DNA from: Mesorhizobium_G sp049840935
GTDB taxonomy: Bacteria > Pseudomonadota > Alphaproteobacteria > Rhizobiales > Rhizobiaceae
Length of the DNA stretch: 64,000 bases
Assembly (NCBI GenBank): GCA_049840935.1
Contig: JASGJA010000020.1
Span: forward strand, 62,001-126,000
Reading direction: 5' to 3'
Part shown: positions 35,710 to 45,193 of the stretch, in pieces
Layout: each line of letters begins with the position of its first letter
How positions within the stretch are numbered: position 1 is the stretch's first letter
Made by a program: the position numbers and the translations under genes
Notes under the pieces: model-generated
Seen by the model: only the letters and a program-made list of their open reading frames with translations
Told to the model about the DNA's origin: nothing
Databases searched by the model: none

Positions 35710-37662
35710 TTATTTCTTGTTCTGTCGGTTCTCGATCAGATCATCGACGACTGCCGGATCGGCCAAGGTCGACGTATCCCCTAGAGCACCAAAATCGTCT
35801 TCGGCGATCTTGCGCAGGATGCGGCGCATGATCTTGCCTGAACGCGTTTTTGGCAGACCAGGTGCGAACTGAATCTTGTCCGGGGAGGCGATTGCGCCGA
35901 TTTCCTTGCGCACATGCGTGACAAGTTCCTTGCGCAGATCTTCCGACCCATCGACCCCCGCCATCAAGGTCACATAGCAATAGATGCCTTGCCCTTTGAT
36001 GTCGTGCGGATAGCCAACGACTGCCGCCTCGGAAACCTTGTCGTGGCTGACCAGCGCGGATTCCACCTCCGCTGTGCCCATGCGGTGCCCGGACACGTTG
36101 ATCACGTCATCGACGCGGCCCGTGATCCAGTAATAGTCATCTGCATCGCGACGGCAGCCATCGCCGGTAAAGTATTTACCCTTGTAGGTAGAAAAATAGG
36201 TCTGCACGAATCGCTCGTGGTCGCCATAAACCGTGCGCATCTGACCTGGCCAGGAATCGGTAATGCACAGATTGCCATCGGCCGCACCTTCGAGAACTTT
36301 GCCCTCATTATCCACCAACTGCGGCTGAATGCCGAAGAAAGGTCGGGTTGCGGAGCCGGGTTTGAGATTCGTTGCGCCCGGCAGCGGCGTTATGAGAATG
36401 CCTCCGGTTTCGGTCTGCCACCACGTATCGACAATCGGAATGCGGCTGTCGCCGACAACTCTGTAATACCATTCCCAAGCTTCCGGATTGATAGGCTCGC
36501 CCACCGAACCCAGAACGCGAAGGGTCTTGCGCGATGTCTTCTTAACCGGTTCATCGCCTGCGCCCATGAGCGCACGGATTGCGGTCGGCGCGGTGTAGAA
36601 GATGTTGACCTTGTGCTTGTCCACAACGTCCCAGAAGCGCGACTGCGACGGATAATTAGGCACACCCTCGAACATTAGCGTGGTCGCGCCGTTCGTGAGA
36701 GGTCCATAGACGATATAGCTGTGTCCTGTGACCCAGCCGACATCGGCGGTGCACCAGTAGATATCGCCGTCATGGTAATCGAAGACATATTGGTGCGTCA
36801 TCGACACATAAACCAGATAACCGCCAGTTGTATGGAGAACGCCCTTCGGTTTGCCGGTGGAGCCTGACGTATAGAGAATGAATAACGGATCTTCCGCCTT
36901 CATTTTTTCCGGCGCGCACTTGGCGTCTACGGTACGAATTTCGTCGTGATACCAGATGTCACGACCATTTGCCCAGCCGATCTTGCCGCCCGTACGGCGC
37001 ACGACCAGCACATTCTTGACCATGACATATTGCTTTGCCGCAAGGTCGATTGCCTTGTCGGTGTTTTCTTTCAGCGGAATGGTGCGTCCACCGCGCAAGC
37101 CTTCGTCCGCTGTAATGACAAATGTGGACTCGCAATCGACGATGCGGCCCGCGAGCGCGTCTGGCGAAAAGCCGCCGAATACGATGGAATGAATTGCGCC
37201 AATGCGTGTGCAAGCGAGCATAGCGTAGGCCGCTTCGGGTATCATTGGCATATAGATGGTGACGCGGTCGCCTTTCTTGACGCCGTGCTTCTTCATCACA
37301 TTGGCAAGGCGGCAAACCTGCTCGTGCAACTCGTTATAGGTGATCTTCTTGTCGTCGTAGGGATTGTCGCCTTCCCAGATGATTGCGACCTGATTGCCTC
37401 GCTTCTTCAAATGGCGATCAATGCAATTGTAGGAGACGTTCGTTAGCCCGTCTTCATACCATTTGATCGAAACCTTGCCTTTGAAGCTGGTATTTTTCAC
37501 CTTAGTGTAAGGCTTGAACCAATCAATGCGCTTGCCGTGCTTCCCCCAAAACTTGTCGGGATTCTTGACGCTTTCCGCGTACCATTTCAGATATGTCTCA
37601 TTGTCTATCAACGCGTTTTTCTTCCACGCTGCCTTGACCTTATAGACATGACCTTCCGACAT
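35710..37662 (-). CDS. acs: Acetyl-CoA synthetase
   Basis: This 650-residue AMP-forming ligase activates acetate to acetyl-CoA. The P-loop-like motif FILYTSGSTGKPKGVLHTT (about residue 262), the IVDTWWQTETGG motif, and the C-terminal catalytic and acetylatable Lys in KTRSGKIMRRILR (about 610) are all intact. The length is that of standard Acs. ATG 37662 is preceded by GGGAGGG at six bases, so the longer frame from 37740 is rejected. It is a single gene, convergent with the YggS gene. Control by lysine acetylation is typical of the family. Confidence 0.97.
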   Translation of the reverse strand: MSEGHVYKVKAAWKKNALIDNETYLKWYAESVKNPDKFWGKHGKRIDWFKPYTKVKNTSFKGKVSIKWYEDGLTNVSYNCIDRHLKKRGNQVAIIWEGDNPYDDKKITYNELHEQVCRLANVMKKHGVKKGDRVTIYMPMIPEAAYAMLACTRIGAIHSIVFGGFSPDALAGRIVDCESTFVITADEGLRGGRTIPLKENTDKAIDLAAKQYVMVKNVLVVRRTGGKIGWANGRDIWYHDEIRTVDAKCAPEKMKAEDPLFILYTSGSTGKPKGVLHTTGGYLVYVSMTHQYVFDYHDGDIYWCTADVGWVTGHSYIVYGPLTNGATTLMFEGVPNYPSQSRFWDVVDKHKVNIFYTAPTAIRALMGAGDEPVKKTSRKTLRVLGSVGEPINPEAWEWYYRVVGDSRIPIVDTWWQTETGGILITPLPGATNLKPGSATRPFFGIQPQLVDNEGKVLEGAADGNLCITDSWPGQMRTVYGDHERFVQTYFSTYKGKYFTGDGCRRDADDYYWITGRVDDVINVSGHRMGTAEVESALVSHDKVSEAAVVGYPHDIKGQGIYCYVTLMAGVDGSEDLRKELVTHVRKEIGAIASPDKIQFAPGLPKTRSGKIMRRILRKIAEDDFGALGDTSTLADPAVVDDLIENRQNKK

Positions 37663-37798
37663 TGGCTTCCCTCCCGAATATTGGAATTCCGCGCGCAAAC
37701 ACGGCTTTGGCTGCCACTCTATTATCAGGAGAGCGGTCACGACAACATTAGACGTTGGATTCGTGTGGCGGCCTGACGCAGCAGCTTCGCCAACTCAC

Positions 37799-37823
37799 TA
37801 GCAGCCCATGTGTCATGCTGCTA
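37799..37823. repeat. Perfect 7-bp inverted repeat in the acs/usg divergent region
   Basis: TAGCAGC (37799-37805) and GCTGCTA (37817-37823) pair around 11 bases in the 282-base gap between acs and usg. It could be an operator for acs or usg. No clear promoter boxes are seen beside it. The rest of the gap holds AT-rich sequence near 37850-37885. Confidence 0.35.
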
Positions 37824-37944
37824 ACAGATTGATTTCAAGCAATATTTCTTGGCTCAAACAAAATTTCCAATAGACGGTTCATAATTTCGGGCACACACTT
37901 TGCTTGCGGAGGATGACAACGAACGTCAACTTGAGGTGGGGCGA

Positions 37945-38217
37945 ATGACGACACATGCTGAAATGGAGCTAATGTTAAAGGGCTATGGGCTGACGACCGC
38001 CAAGGTTCTCTACCATTATCCTGATCACCCGCATTTGTTGCAGACCTATATCTGGCAGGATTACGATATCGCGCCGCGCTTTCCGGTGTTGAATGGCTTT
38101 ATTGATTTCTGGCGGGCCAAGCTGGAAGGGCCATTGCATTCAGTGATTTACACGCACAGGCGATTGATCGCGCCGAATGAATGGCGGAACGTAAACGGAG
38201 AATTTCTGGTGAACTGA
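37945..38217 (+). CDS. Usg-family protein
   Basis: This 90-residue alphaproteobacterial protein contains LMLKGYGLTTAKVLYHYPDH, LLQTYIWQDYDIAPRFPVLN and GPLHSVIYTHRRLIAPNEWR. These are the defining segments of the Usg family, conserved in Hyphomicrobiales and of unknown function. ATG 37945 has GAGGTGGGG upstream at a suitable distance, so the longer frame from 37900 is not used. No catalytic motif or membrane segment is visible. The gene stands alone upstream of phoX. Confidence 0.85.
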   Translation: MTTHAEMELMLKGYGLTTAKVLYHYPDHPHLLQTYIWQDYDIAPRFPVLNGFIDFWRAKLEGPLHSVIYTHRRLIAPNEWRNVNGEFLVN

Positions 38218-38296
38218 CTGCGTACCTCCAAAGGGCAGCTTTTCAACATAGACCGGCTGCCAGCAAGCTGGGTTCAGAAAGCCGGAGATGTTTTGC

Positions 38297-40288
38297 ATGT
38301 CGAGCAAAACCCTGTTCAGGTCCAGCCTTCTCGAAGAGAATGAAGGGCCGGGTCATAACGCCACTGACAACCGCACGATGGGTGAAATCATCGCCGCGCG
38401 TTTTTCCCGGCGGGACCTTCTCAAAGGTTCGCTCGCCGTCTCAGCCATTGCCGCGACGGTCGGGCCTGCTGCCCTTCTTCTGGCCGACGAGGCGCGTGCA
38501 GACACCGGCTCAGCTTTTGTGTTTGACGAGGTGAGAGCTGGCGTTGACGACAAACACCATGTTGCGCCCGGTTATGATGCTGACATTCTGCTGCGCTGGG
38601 GCGATCCTATATTTGTTGATGCGCCGCCCTTCGACCCCGTGAATCAAACGGCTCAGGCACAGTCACGGCAGTTCGGATACAATAATGACTATGTAGGCTA
38701 TATTCCGATTGACGGATCAGCCGAGCACGGTCTTTTGGTCGTTAATCACGAGTATACCACGTCGCATCTGATGTTTCCCGGTTTGATCCGCGTTTCTGAA
38801 AATGACGGTCAATCGCAGATCGAACAAAAGGAGCTTAGCAAGCAACAAGTCGATGTCGAAATGGCAGCGCACGGCGGCACAATCGTGGAAATCCGCAAGA
38901 TCGATGGCAAATGGAAACCCATTCTGGGTGGACCGTTGAACCGGCGCATCACCGCCAATACGGAAATGCTGGTTCATGGCCCTGCAGGCGGAAACGAACG
39001 CTTGCAAACTTTCGCCGATCCGACAGGCACGAAGGTATTTGGTACCTTCAACAATTGCGCTGGAGGCGTCACGCCGTGGGGCACCTACATAATGTCCGAG
39101 GAAAACATCCACGGCTATTTCATTGGCGAACTTCCGGCAAATCATCGTGAAACTGCGAACTATGAACGCCTCGGTATTCCCGCCGAATCCTACGAATGGG
39201 GCACGTATTACGACCGGTTCGACATTTCTAAAGAACCGAACGAGCCTAACCGCTTCGGCTGGATCGTGGAGGTTGACGTATCAGACCCCACTTCAATCCC
39301 GAAGAAGCGCACAACGTTGGGCCGCTTCAAGCATGAAGGGGCGGAGTCGATTGTCGCGAAGGATGGGCGGGTGGTGTTTTATCTCGGCGACGATGAACGT
39401 TTCGAGTATGTGTACAAGTTCGTCACAGCCAGCAAGTTCAATCCAGACGATCGCGCAGCAAATCTCGATCTGCTGGATAAGGGAACGCTTTTCGCCGCTC
39501 GATTTGATGAGGAGGGGGCCGTCGAATGGCTGCCACTGACGTACGGCACCGGGCCTCTTACCGAACAGAACGGCTTTACCAGTCAGGCCGACGTACTGAT
39601 TGAAACGCGCCGAGCTGCGGACATTCTTGGTGCTACCAAGATGGATCGCCCTGAAGACGTTCAACCGAACGGCATTACCGGCAAGGTTTATGTAATGTTG
39701 TCCAACAACTCCAAACGGGGGGCGGATCAGGTCGATGCCGCAAACCCGCGCGCGAAGAATGCCTTCGGGCATATTATTGAGATTGCTGAAGATGGTGGCG
39801 ATTTCACCGCAACCCAAGGCAGGTGGGAGGTGTTGCTAAAATGCGGAGATCCTTCTGTCGCTGAGGTGGGAGCCACTTTCTCGACCGCAACCACCGCCAA
39901 TGGTTGGTTCGGCATGCCGGATAATTGCGCGATCGATTCCATGGGACGTCTCTGGGTTGCTACAGATGGAAATTCACCTGCGGCAACCGGCAGGACAGAT
40001 GGGCTTTGGGCCGTCGATACGGAAGGCAAGGCGCGTGCTACGTCGAAGCTATTTTTCCGCGTGCCGATTGGTGCGGAAATGTGCGGGCCGCTGTTTACGC
40101 CCGATGATCGGACGGCTTTCGTTGCGATCCAGCATCCGGGCGACGGCGGCGAGGATTGGGAAGCGTTTGGACGTCCGTCCTATTACGAGGACCCATCGAC
40201 ACGCTGGCCGGATTTCAGGCCGGACATGCCGGTTCGTCCGGCGGTGGTCGCCATTACGAAACAGGACGGTGGCAAGATCGCGGTGTAA
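38297..40288 (+). CDS. PhoX-family alkaline phosphatase, Tat-exported
   Basis: This is a 663-residue precursor. A twin-arginine signal FSRRDLLKGSLAVSAIAATV lies at about residues 36-55 after an unusually long cytoplasmic N-terminus. The mature PhoX-type beta-propeller contains NHEYTTSHLMFPGL, NNCAGGVTPWGTYIMSEEN, GRFKHEGAE, LGDDERFEYVYKFV and ATDGNSP. These match the Ca/Fe-binding phosphomonoesterases that release phosphate in the periplasm. ATG 38297 is favoured because GGAG lies nine bases upstream; ATG 38288 abuts that site. I looked for a Pho box upstream and saw no clear one. Confidence 0.92.
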   Translation: MSSKTLFRSSLLEENEGPGHNATDNRTMGEIIAARFSRRDLLKGSLAVSAIAATVGPAALLLADEARADTGSAFVFDEVRAGVDDKHHVAPGYDADILLRWGDPIFVDAPPFDPVNQTAQAQSRQFGYNNDYVGYIPIDGSAEHGLLVVNHEYTTSHLMFPGLIRVSENDGQSQIEQKELSKQQVDVEMAAHGGTIVEIRKIDGKWKPILGGPLNRRITANTEMLVHGPAGGNERLQTFADPTGTKVFGTFNNCAGGVTPWGTYIMSEENIHGYFIGELPANHRETANYERLGIPAESYEWGTYYDRFDISKEPNEPNRFGWIVEVDVSDPTSIPKKRTTLGRFKHEGAESIVAKDGRVVFYLGDDERFEYVYKFVTASKFNPDDRAANLDLLDKGTLFAARFDEEGAVEWLPLTYGTGPLTEQNGFTSQADVLIETRRAADILGATKMDRPEDVQPNGITGKVYVMLSNNSKRGADQVDAANPRAKNAFGHIIEIAEDGGDFTATQGRWEVLLKCGDPSVAEVGATFSTATTANGWFGMPDNCAIDSMGRLWVATDGNSPAATGRTDGLWAVDTEGKARATSKLFFRVPIGAEMCGPLFTPDDRTAFVAIQHPGDGGEDWEAFGRPSYYEDPSTRWPDFRPDMPVRPAVVAITKQDGGKIAV

Positions 40289-40334
40289 AGCAGGCAGCGG
40301 GGCCTTATCACACAATCTTATGGCGTGAAGTGTC

Positions 40335-41951
40335 TCAGTGCCGGAAATGACGAAATCCGGTGAATACCATCGCAATTCCATGCGCGTCGGCGGCGGCGAT
40401 GACCTCATCGTCGCGCATGGAGCCGCCCGGCTGAATGACCGCAGTTGCGCCCGCATCGACAGCTGCCATCAGGCCATCGGCGAACGGGAAGAAGGCATCT
40501 GACGCGACAACCGAACCGTTGGTGAGTACGTCCGTCGAACCTGCGGCTTCGGCAGCGTCCTGCGCCTTGCGCGCGGCGATACGCGAGGAATCCACGCGGC
40601 TCATTTGACCAGCTCCGACGCCGACAGTCGCGCTATCCTTCACATAGACGATGGCGTTTGATTTCACGTGCTTGGCGACGCGGAACGCAAATTTCAAATC
40701 GGCCATTTCGCGCTCGGTCGGTGCGCGCTTGGTGACGACTTTAAGCTCCATGTCATCGACGACGGCGTTGTCGCGACCCTGCACGAGTAGCGCGCCCGCA
40801 ACGGACTTAACCGTCTGACCCGTAGAGCGGGGATTTGGCAGGCCGCCGGTGATGAGTAAGCGCAGGTTCTTTTTAGCCGCAACGATTGCCTCTGCTTCCG
40901 CGGTGGCAGATGGAGCGATGATGACTTCGGTGAAAACCTTTACGATGGCTTCTGCCGCTTCTGCATCCAGTTCGCGATTCAACGCGACGATGCCGCCGAA
41001 CGCCGATACAGGGTCGCATGCTAGCGCCTTTTCGTAAGCTTCCAGCAGTGTTTTGCCAGTGGCGACGCCACATGGATTGGCGTGCTTGATGATGGCGACG
41101 GCAGCGGTTTTCGCGGGATCAAACTCTGAAACAAGCTCGAACGCCGCGTCCGTGTCGTTAATGTTGTTGTAGGACAGTTGCTTGCCCTGCAACTGCTTGG
41201 CGGTTGCCACGCCGGGCCGAGCCTCGCCGGTGAGATAAAGGCCGGCGCTTTGATGCGGGTTTTCACCGTAGCGCATGACGGAATCCAGATGTCCGCCAAA
41301 GGCGCGCCATGTCGGATGCTCGATCTCAAGCGTGTCCGCAAACCAGCCAGAAATTGCAGCGTCGTAGGCAGCAGTGCGGGAGAATGCTTTGGCAGCGAGT
41401 TTTTTGCGGAGCTCATAGGTGAGGCTGCCGGCATTCAGTTCGAGTGCATTCAGGACCGCCGCATAATCTTCGGGGTCGGTGACAATCGCGACATAGGCGT
41501 GGTTTTTCGCCGATGCGCGCACCATGGCAGGACCGCCAATGTCGATGTTCTCGACCACTGAAGCATAGTCCGCGCCGGAACGGCGAACTTCCTCGAATGG
41601 ATAGAGATTGACCACAACGAGATCGATGGGGGCGATACCATGCCGCTCCATCGCTTCCGCGTGTTCGGCATCGTCGCGAATGCCCAGCAGCGCGCCGTGG
41701 ACGGATGGGTGAAGCGTCTTGACGCGACCATCCATGATTTCGGGAAAGCCAGTGATTTCTGAAACGTCCTTCACGCCGATGCCCGCAGCAGCCAGCGTTT
41801 TCGCGGTGCCTCCGGTCGAGATCAGTTCGACACCTGCGTGGAACAGAGCGCTGGCGAAGTGCTCAAGTCCGGTCTTGTCGGAGACGGAAATCAAAGCACG
41901 GCGAACATGGACAAGATCTGGCGCTGGAATCTTCTTTGACGCGACGGCCAT
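40335..41951 (-). CDS. purH: Bifunctional AICAR formyltransferase/IMP cyclohydrolase
   Basis: This 538-residue enzyme performs the last two steps of purine synthesis. The N-terminal IMP-cyclohydrolase domain (ALISVSDKTGLEHFASAL, STGGTAKTLAAAGI, GRVKTLHPSVHGALL) spans about residues 18-215. The C-terminal AICAR transformylase domain has YGENPHQSAGLY, IIKHANPCGVATG with the catalytic Lys-His, and PGGSMRDDEVIAAADAHGIA. It ends MVFTGFRHFRH as usual. The length is normal and the frame intact. It lies downstream of the heparinase-like gene on the same strand with 57 bases between. Confidence 0.97.
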   Translation of the reverse strand: MAVASKKIPAPDLVHVRRALISVSDKTGLEHFASALFHAGVELISTGGTAKTLAAAGIGVKDVSEITGFPEIMDGRVKTLHPSVHGALLGIRDDAEHAEAMERHGIAPIDLVVVNLYPFEEVRRSGADYASVVENIDIGGPAMVRASAKNHAYVAIVTDPEDYAAVLNALELNAGSLTYELRKKLAAKAFSRTAAYDAAISGWFADTLEIEHPTWRAFGGHLDSVMRYGENPHQSAGLYLTGEARPGVATAKQLQGKQLSYNNINDTDAAFELVSEFDPAKTAAVAIIKHANPCGVATGKTLLEAYEKALACDPVSAFGGIVALNRELDAEAAEAIVKVFTEVIIAPSATAEAEAIVAAKKNLRLLITGGLPNPRSTGQTVKSVAGALLVQGRDNAVVDDMELKVVTKRAPTEREMADLKFAFRVAKHVKSNAIVYVKDSATVGVGAGQMSRVDSSRIAARKAQDAAEAAGSTDVLTNGSVVASDAFFPFADGLMAAVDAGATAVIQPGGSMRDDEVIAAADAHGIAMVFTGFRHFRH

Positions 41952-42008
41952 GGCGGTGCTTTCCCGTGTAGAATCTTTGGGCGGGGCCTAACACACGACA
42001 GTCGGAAA

Positions 42009-43757
42009 TCAAGTAGCGGGTGCGACTGTTTCCTGCGTTTCGCGCATGAGGCGCCAACGCAGCACAGGCGTTTTCGAAAGCAGCGCCGAAATAACAATTT
42101 GGGAAGTGCGGCGCGCACCGCTTGTGCTGGCGAAGAATACGGATTCTTCGACCAGCGGATAGGAGTCTGGCGAAGTGAACAGCCAACATTCGCCAGATTG
42201 ACCGAGGAGATAGGTTTCTCCGCCTCGAGCCTGCTCTGTTCGAATGGTGGGGTGTATGTGGAACCGGATCGTTACATGGTCCTTGCCATCGGCAAGAATG
42301 GTCATGCCATCCTTGCCGGAAAAGCGGTCCACCCCGTGGATAAAATTGCCGTCTGCAGAGAGTTGTATCTCGCGCTCATGGATGATGCCGAACTTTGCCT
42401 CGTAGGCGTTGTGGCTCGCGATGAAACCCTGCATGCCGGGTTGGTCGATACGCCTGCATTCGACGCGGGTCGGGATGCTCGTAAGCGGCGCGCCGACAAT
42501 GCCTTGCACCGTATTTGAATGGACGAACCGAGCTTGCGAGGTCTCGTTCAGGGTCGCGGTGGAATGAGCGGCGGTGGCGCGAGCCAGAGGCCGCAATTCT
42601 GGCGGTCCGTAGCTATCCACACCACAATTTACGATGAAGCATTGCCTGCCTGAAGACAGTTCGAACGACAGGCAGCCCGCATGTGCAGAAGTGGAAACGG
42701 CCGAGGGCGGTGGCGAGCCCGTATCCGCGATTATGACAGTCTGCCCGAGTTCGAGCCTATCATAACCGGAATGCGGTGCGTGCAGCAGCGCCGCCGCTCC
42801 AGCATCATCAAGGCGTAGAATAGCAGAGACACGCTCATGAATGGTGACGCCCATTCCATTGAACCGCGCCACTGAGCCATCCTGATGCCGGAAGGCGCGC
42901 AGGGCGGGCATCATGCGGTCTATGCTGGCAATAAGGCTTGGGGGAGGTGCAGCAGATTGATTGGCATATACTTGCCTCAGAGGCAGAAGGTCGGCCAGTA
43001 ATTCGAGCAGGACAAGCGGATTTCGCGAAATATGCCCACCGTCCGGGAGAATTTGAAGGTCGAGTTCAGCGTCAAGATGGCGAGCGGCGTTGCGCAACCC
43101 GGCTGCGGAGGAGGGCAAGGCCAGCGCGACCAAGGCCAGCGCGATGCGTGCGCGTACACGCTCTTTGCCCGGCGGCATTTCTCCGGCCGTCGCACGCAGA
43201 TATCGCACCTGTACAGCCAGATTCTTCAGAAACAGTCGTTGGAAGTTTGCGTCGGCGTGCGCGAGCAGGAATGCGGAATATTGCAGCCAGGCGATTATGC
43301 GCTTGGCGACGGTGCCAGGCTCCCATGCAATGCCGGTCATACGCGATCCATGCTGCCTGATCCAGTCATTGACGAGCGCACGTGCGTTTGCAGCGGCGAG
43401 TTCCGTGCCGGCAGCGCGCAAATGCCGGAGCCAGCGGAAGCCGTGCAGGGCTTTGACCCAACCGCGATTCGAGACATTGAGCTGAAAGGGCGACACGCCG
43501 CCGGTATCGACCACATGGCCCGAAAACTGAAAGCGACCGTAGTAAATTTCCTGCGCGAGCGTGGGATCGGAGAGGCGCAAATCCGGCGGGACGACAAGTA
43601 GCCGCTCTGGCGTGCGGCCAGTGAAGCGCCAGCGATAAAGGGGTCCCGTGCGGACGCGCCGCCGGACCCTGCGCCAGAGTTCCCCCGTTACAAGCCTTCC
43701 GACATTTTGATTTCGGCCCAGACTTTTGGCCAAGATCGAATCCCCGTTCCTCCGCAA
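42009..43757 (-). CDS. Heparinase II/III family protein
   Basis: This protein of up to 582 residues has an N-terminal alpha/alpha-toroid region (LLLVVPPDLRLSDP to about residue 320) and a C-terminal heparinase II/III-like beta domain (HAGCLSFELSSGRQCFIVNC, ATLNETSQARF, GVDRFSGKDGMTI). Family members are polysaccharide lyases, but in Hyphomicrobiales this conserved gene beside purH and rsmB has no assigned substrate. The start is uncertain: the longest frame begins at TTG 43757 and another TTG lies at 43733; no ATG fits. There is no obvious signal peptide. Confidence 0.85.
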   Translation of the reverse strand: MRRNGDSILAKSLGRNQNVGRLVTGELWRRVRRRVRTGPLYRWRFTGRTPERLLVVPPDLRLSDPTLAQEIYYGRFQFSGHVVDTGGVSPFQLNVSNRGWVKALHGFRWLRHLRAAGTELAAANARALVNDWIRQHGSRMTGIAWEPGTVAKRIIAWLQYSAFLLAHADANFQRLFLKNLAVQVRYLRATAGEMPPGKERVRARIALALVALALPSSAAGLRNAARHLDAELDLQILPDGGHISRNPLVLLELLADLLPLRQVYANQSAAPPPSLIASIDRMMPALRAFRHQDGSVARFNGMGVTIHERVSAILRLDDAGAAALLHAPHSGYDRLELGQTVIIADTGSPPPSAVSTSAHAGCLSFELSSGRQCFIVNCGVDSYGPPELRPLARATAAHSTATLNETSQARFVHSNTVQGIVGAPLTSIPTRVECRRIDQPGMQGFIASHNAYEAKFGIIHEREIQLSADGNFIHGVDRFSGKDGMTILADGKDHVTIRFHIHPTIRTEQARGGETYLLGQSGECWLFTSPDSYPLVEESVFFASTSGARRTSQIVISALLSKTPVLRWRLMRETQETVAPAT

Positions 43758-43799
43758 TGCGAATCTAGATCAACCGCGCGCGCACTCCAACAAAATCTG

Positions 43800-45158
43800 T
43801 TAGCCGCGACGCTTGAAGCGCGCTGCGAAAAAGCCATCCATACCGGAAATCGCGGGATTGCCGAGTTCGAGATCGGCAGGGGTTGTTCGTAGCCAGCCTT
43901 GTGGCGTTAGAAAGGGAACGCACCACGGAAACTCATGTTCGTGGACAGGATCGGATTCGATATCTGTTCTTTCGCTCAACAATGCCGCTACGAGCTGCTC
44001 GCCTTCTGCGGGATCGAGCGAGCAGTTCGAGAAGACGATGCGACCTCCCGGCTTTACCAGTTCGACGGCTGCTCCAAGCAACCTGCGCTGTACACCCGCA
44101 AGCTTTTCGATATCGGCCTCAGTCTTTGTCCAAGGTATGTCGGGATGCCTGCGTACAGTTCCGGTGGAAGAACATGGAGCATCAAGAAGAATCGCATCGA
44201 AACGCTCGGCGGGCTTCCATGACGAAATGTCGGCCTCGATGATAGTGGCGCTCAGCCTCAGGCGGTTGAGATTGGATTCCAGTCTGCGCAAACGATTGCG
44301 CGATGTGTCAGTTGCAGTGACAATTGCTCCGGCGAGAGCGAGTTGTGCAGTTTTGCCGCCAGGCGCGGCACACAAGTCAGCAACATGCAGACCGGCAATA
44401 TTTCCAAGCAAATGGGCGGGGAGGCTGGCGGCAGTATCTTGCACCCACCATGCGCCGTCATCGAATCCCGGCAGTTCGGTTACGGGGCCGGTGAGTCTTT
44501 CGACGCGGACCGACCCTGTTGGCAGGACAAAGCCGCCAAGCCTCTGCGCCCAAGCTTCAGCGTCGGATTTAACGGTGAAGTCGAACGGCGCTTCGTGCCG
44601 ATGCATGGCGAGTATTTTGGAAGTCTTCTCTTCGCCATAGGCAGATACGAGCCGATTGCGAAGCCAATCGGGGGCATCGTCCGTGCGGGCGAGCACGGCT
44701 GGTAATGCGCGCTCCTTGCGCCGGGAGATTTCGCGCAGAACGGCGTTGACCAGACCGGCGAAGCGCACGGTGCGCGGATCGGACTTTGCGTGGTCTACCG
44801 CGAGATCGACGGCAGCGCTGTCGGGTACGTCGAGAAAGAGAATCTGTGCCGCGCCGACATGCAGAAGATGCTGGAGCGTGTTTGCATTGGCAGGCAGAGG
44901 CCGGTCCAGACGCGCGGCGATCAATTCGCTGATCGTTACGCGAAAGCGCAACGCGGCGTTTAGAATTGCGCGGACCAGTGCGCGGTCGCGCGTATCCAAC
45001 GCGAGGAATTGCGGATGGCCGTGGTCGTGATCGGTCAATCCATCAAGCGATGTGTGTGCATCTACAACAGCTGCCAGCAAGCGGGCTGCGGTCATCCGCG
45101 CGGGCAGACCGGGCGTTTCGTTGTTTACGTGCAGCTTGCTTTTGCGAGGGGCGTTCAT
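43800..45158 (-). CDS. rsmB: RsmB-family 16S rRNA cytosine-C5 methyltransferase
   Basis: This 452-residue protein has an N-terminal NusB-like RNA-binding domain (about residues 20-160, ARDLLAAVVDA-like start, DTRDRALVRAILNAALRFR) and a C-terminal SAM methyltransferase domain. That domain has the SAM loop DLCAAPGGKTAQLALAGA, the catalytic motif DAPCSSTGTVRRHPD, and the second Cys in FSNCSLDPAEGEQ. It should methylate a cytosine of 16S rRNA. ATG 45158 gives the usual start; the longer frame from 45236 overlaps htpX. It follows htpX by 35 bases, probably in one transcript. Confidence 0.9.
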   Translation of the reverse strand: MNAPRKSKLHVNNETPGLPARMTAARLLAAVVDAHTSLDGLTDHDHGHPQFLALDTRDRALVRAILNAALRFRVTISELIAARLDRPLPANANTLQHLLHVGAAQILFLDVPDSAAVDLAVDHAKSDPRTVRFAGLVNAVLREISRRKERALPAVLARTDDAPDWLRNRLVSAYGEEKTSKILAMHRHEAPFDFTVKSDAEAWAQRLGGFVLPTGSVRVERLTGPVTELPGFDDGAWWVQDTAASLPAHLLGNIAGLHVADLCAAPGGKTAQLALAGAIVTATDTSRNRLRRLESNLNRLRLSATIIEADISSWKPAERFDAILLDAPCSSTGTVRRHPDIPWTKTEADIEKLAGVQRRLLGAAVELVKPGGRIVFSNCSLDPAEGEQLVAALLSERTDIESDPVHEHEFPWCVPFLTPQGWLRTTPADLELGNPAISGMDGFFAARFKRRG

Positions 45159-45193
45159 CGTCGCCCCATATCCCGGACCGTGCGTGCTGGCAA

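Noticed and set aside
38218..38296. Pho box upstream of phoX
   Set aside because: No tandem CTGTCAT-like repeats were found; the best partial match is too weak.
41952..42008. ZTP riboswitch before purH
   Set aside because: The gap is 57 bases and lacks the conserved core sequences.
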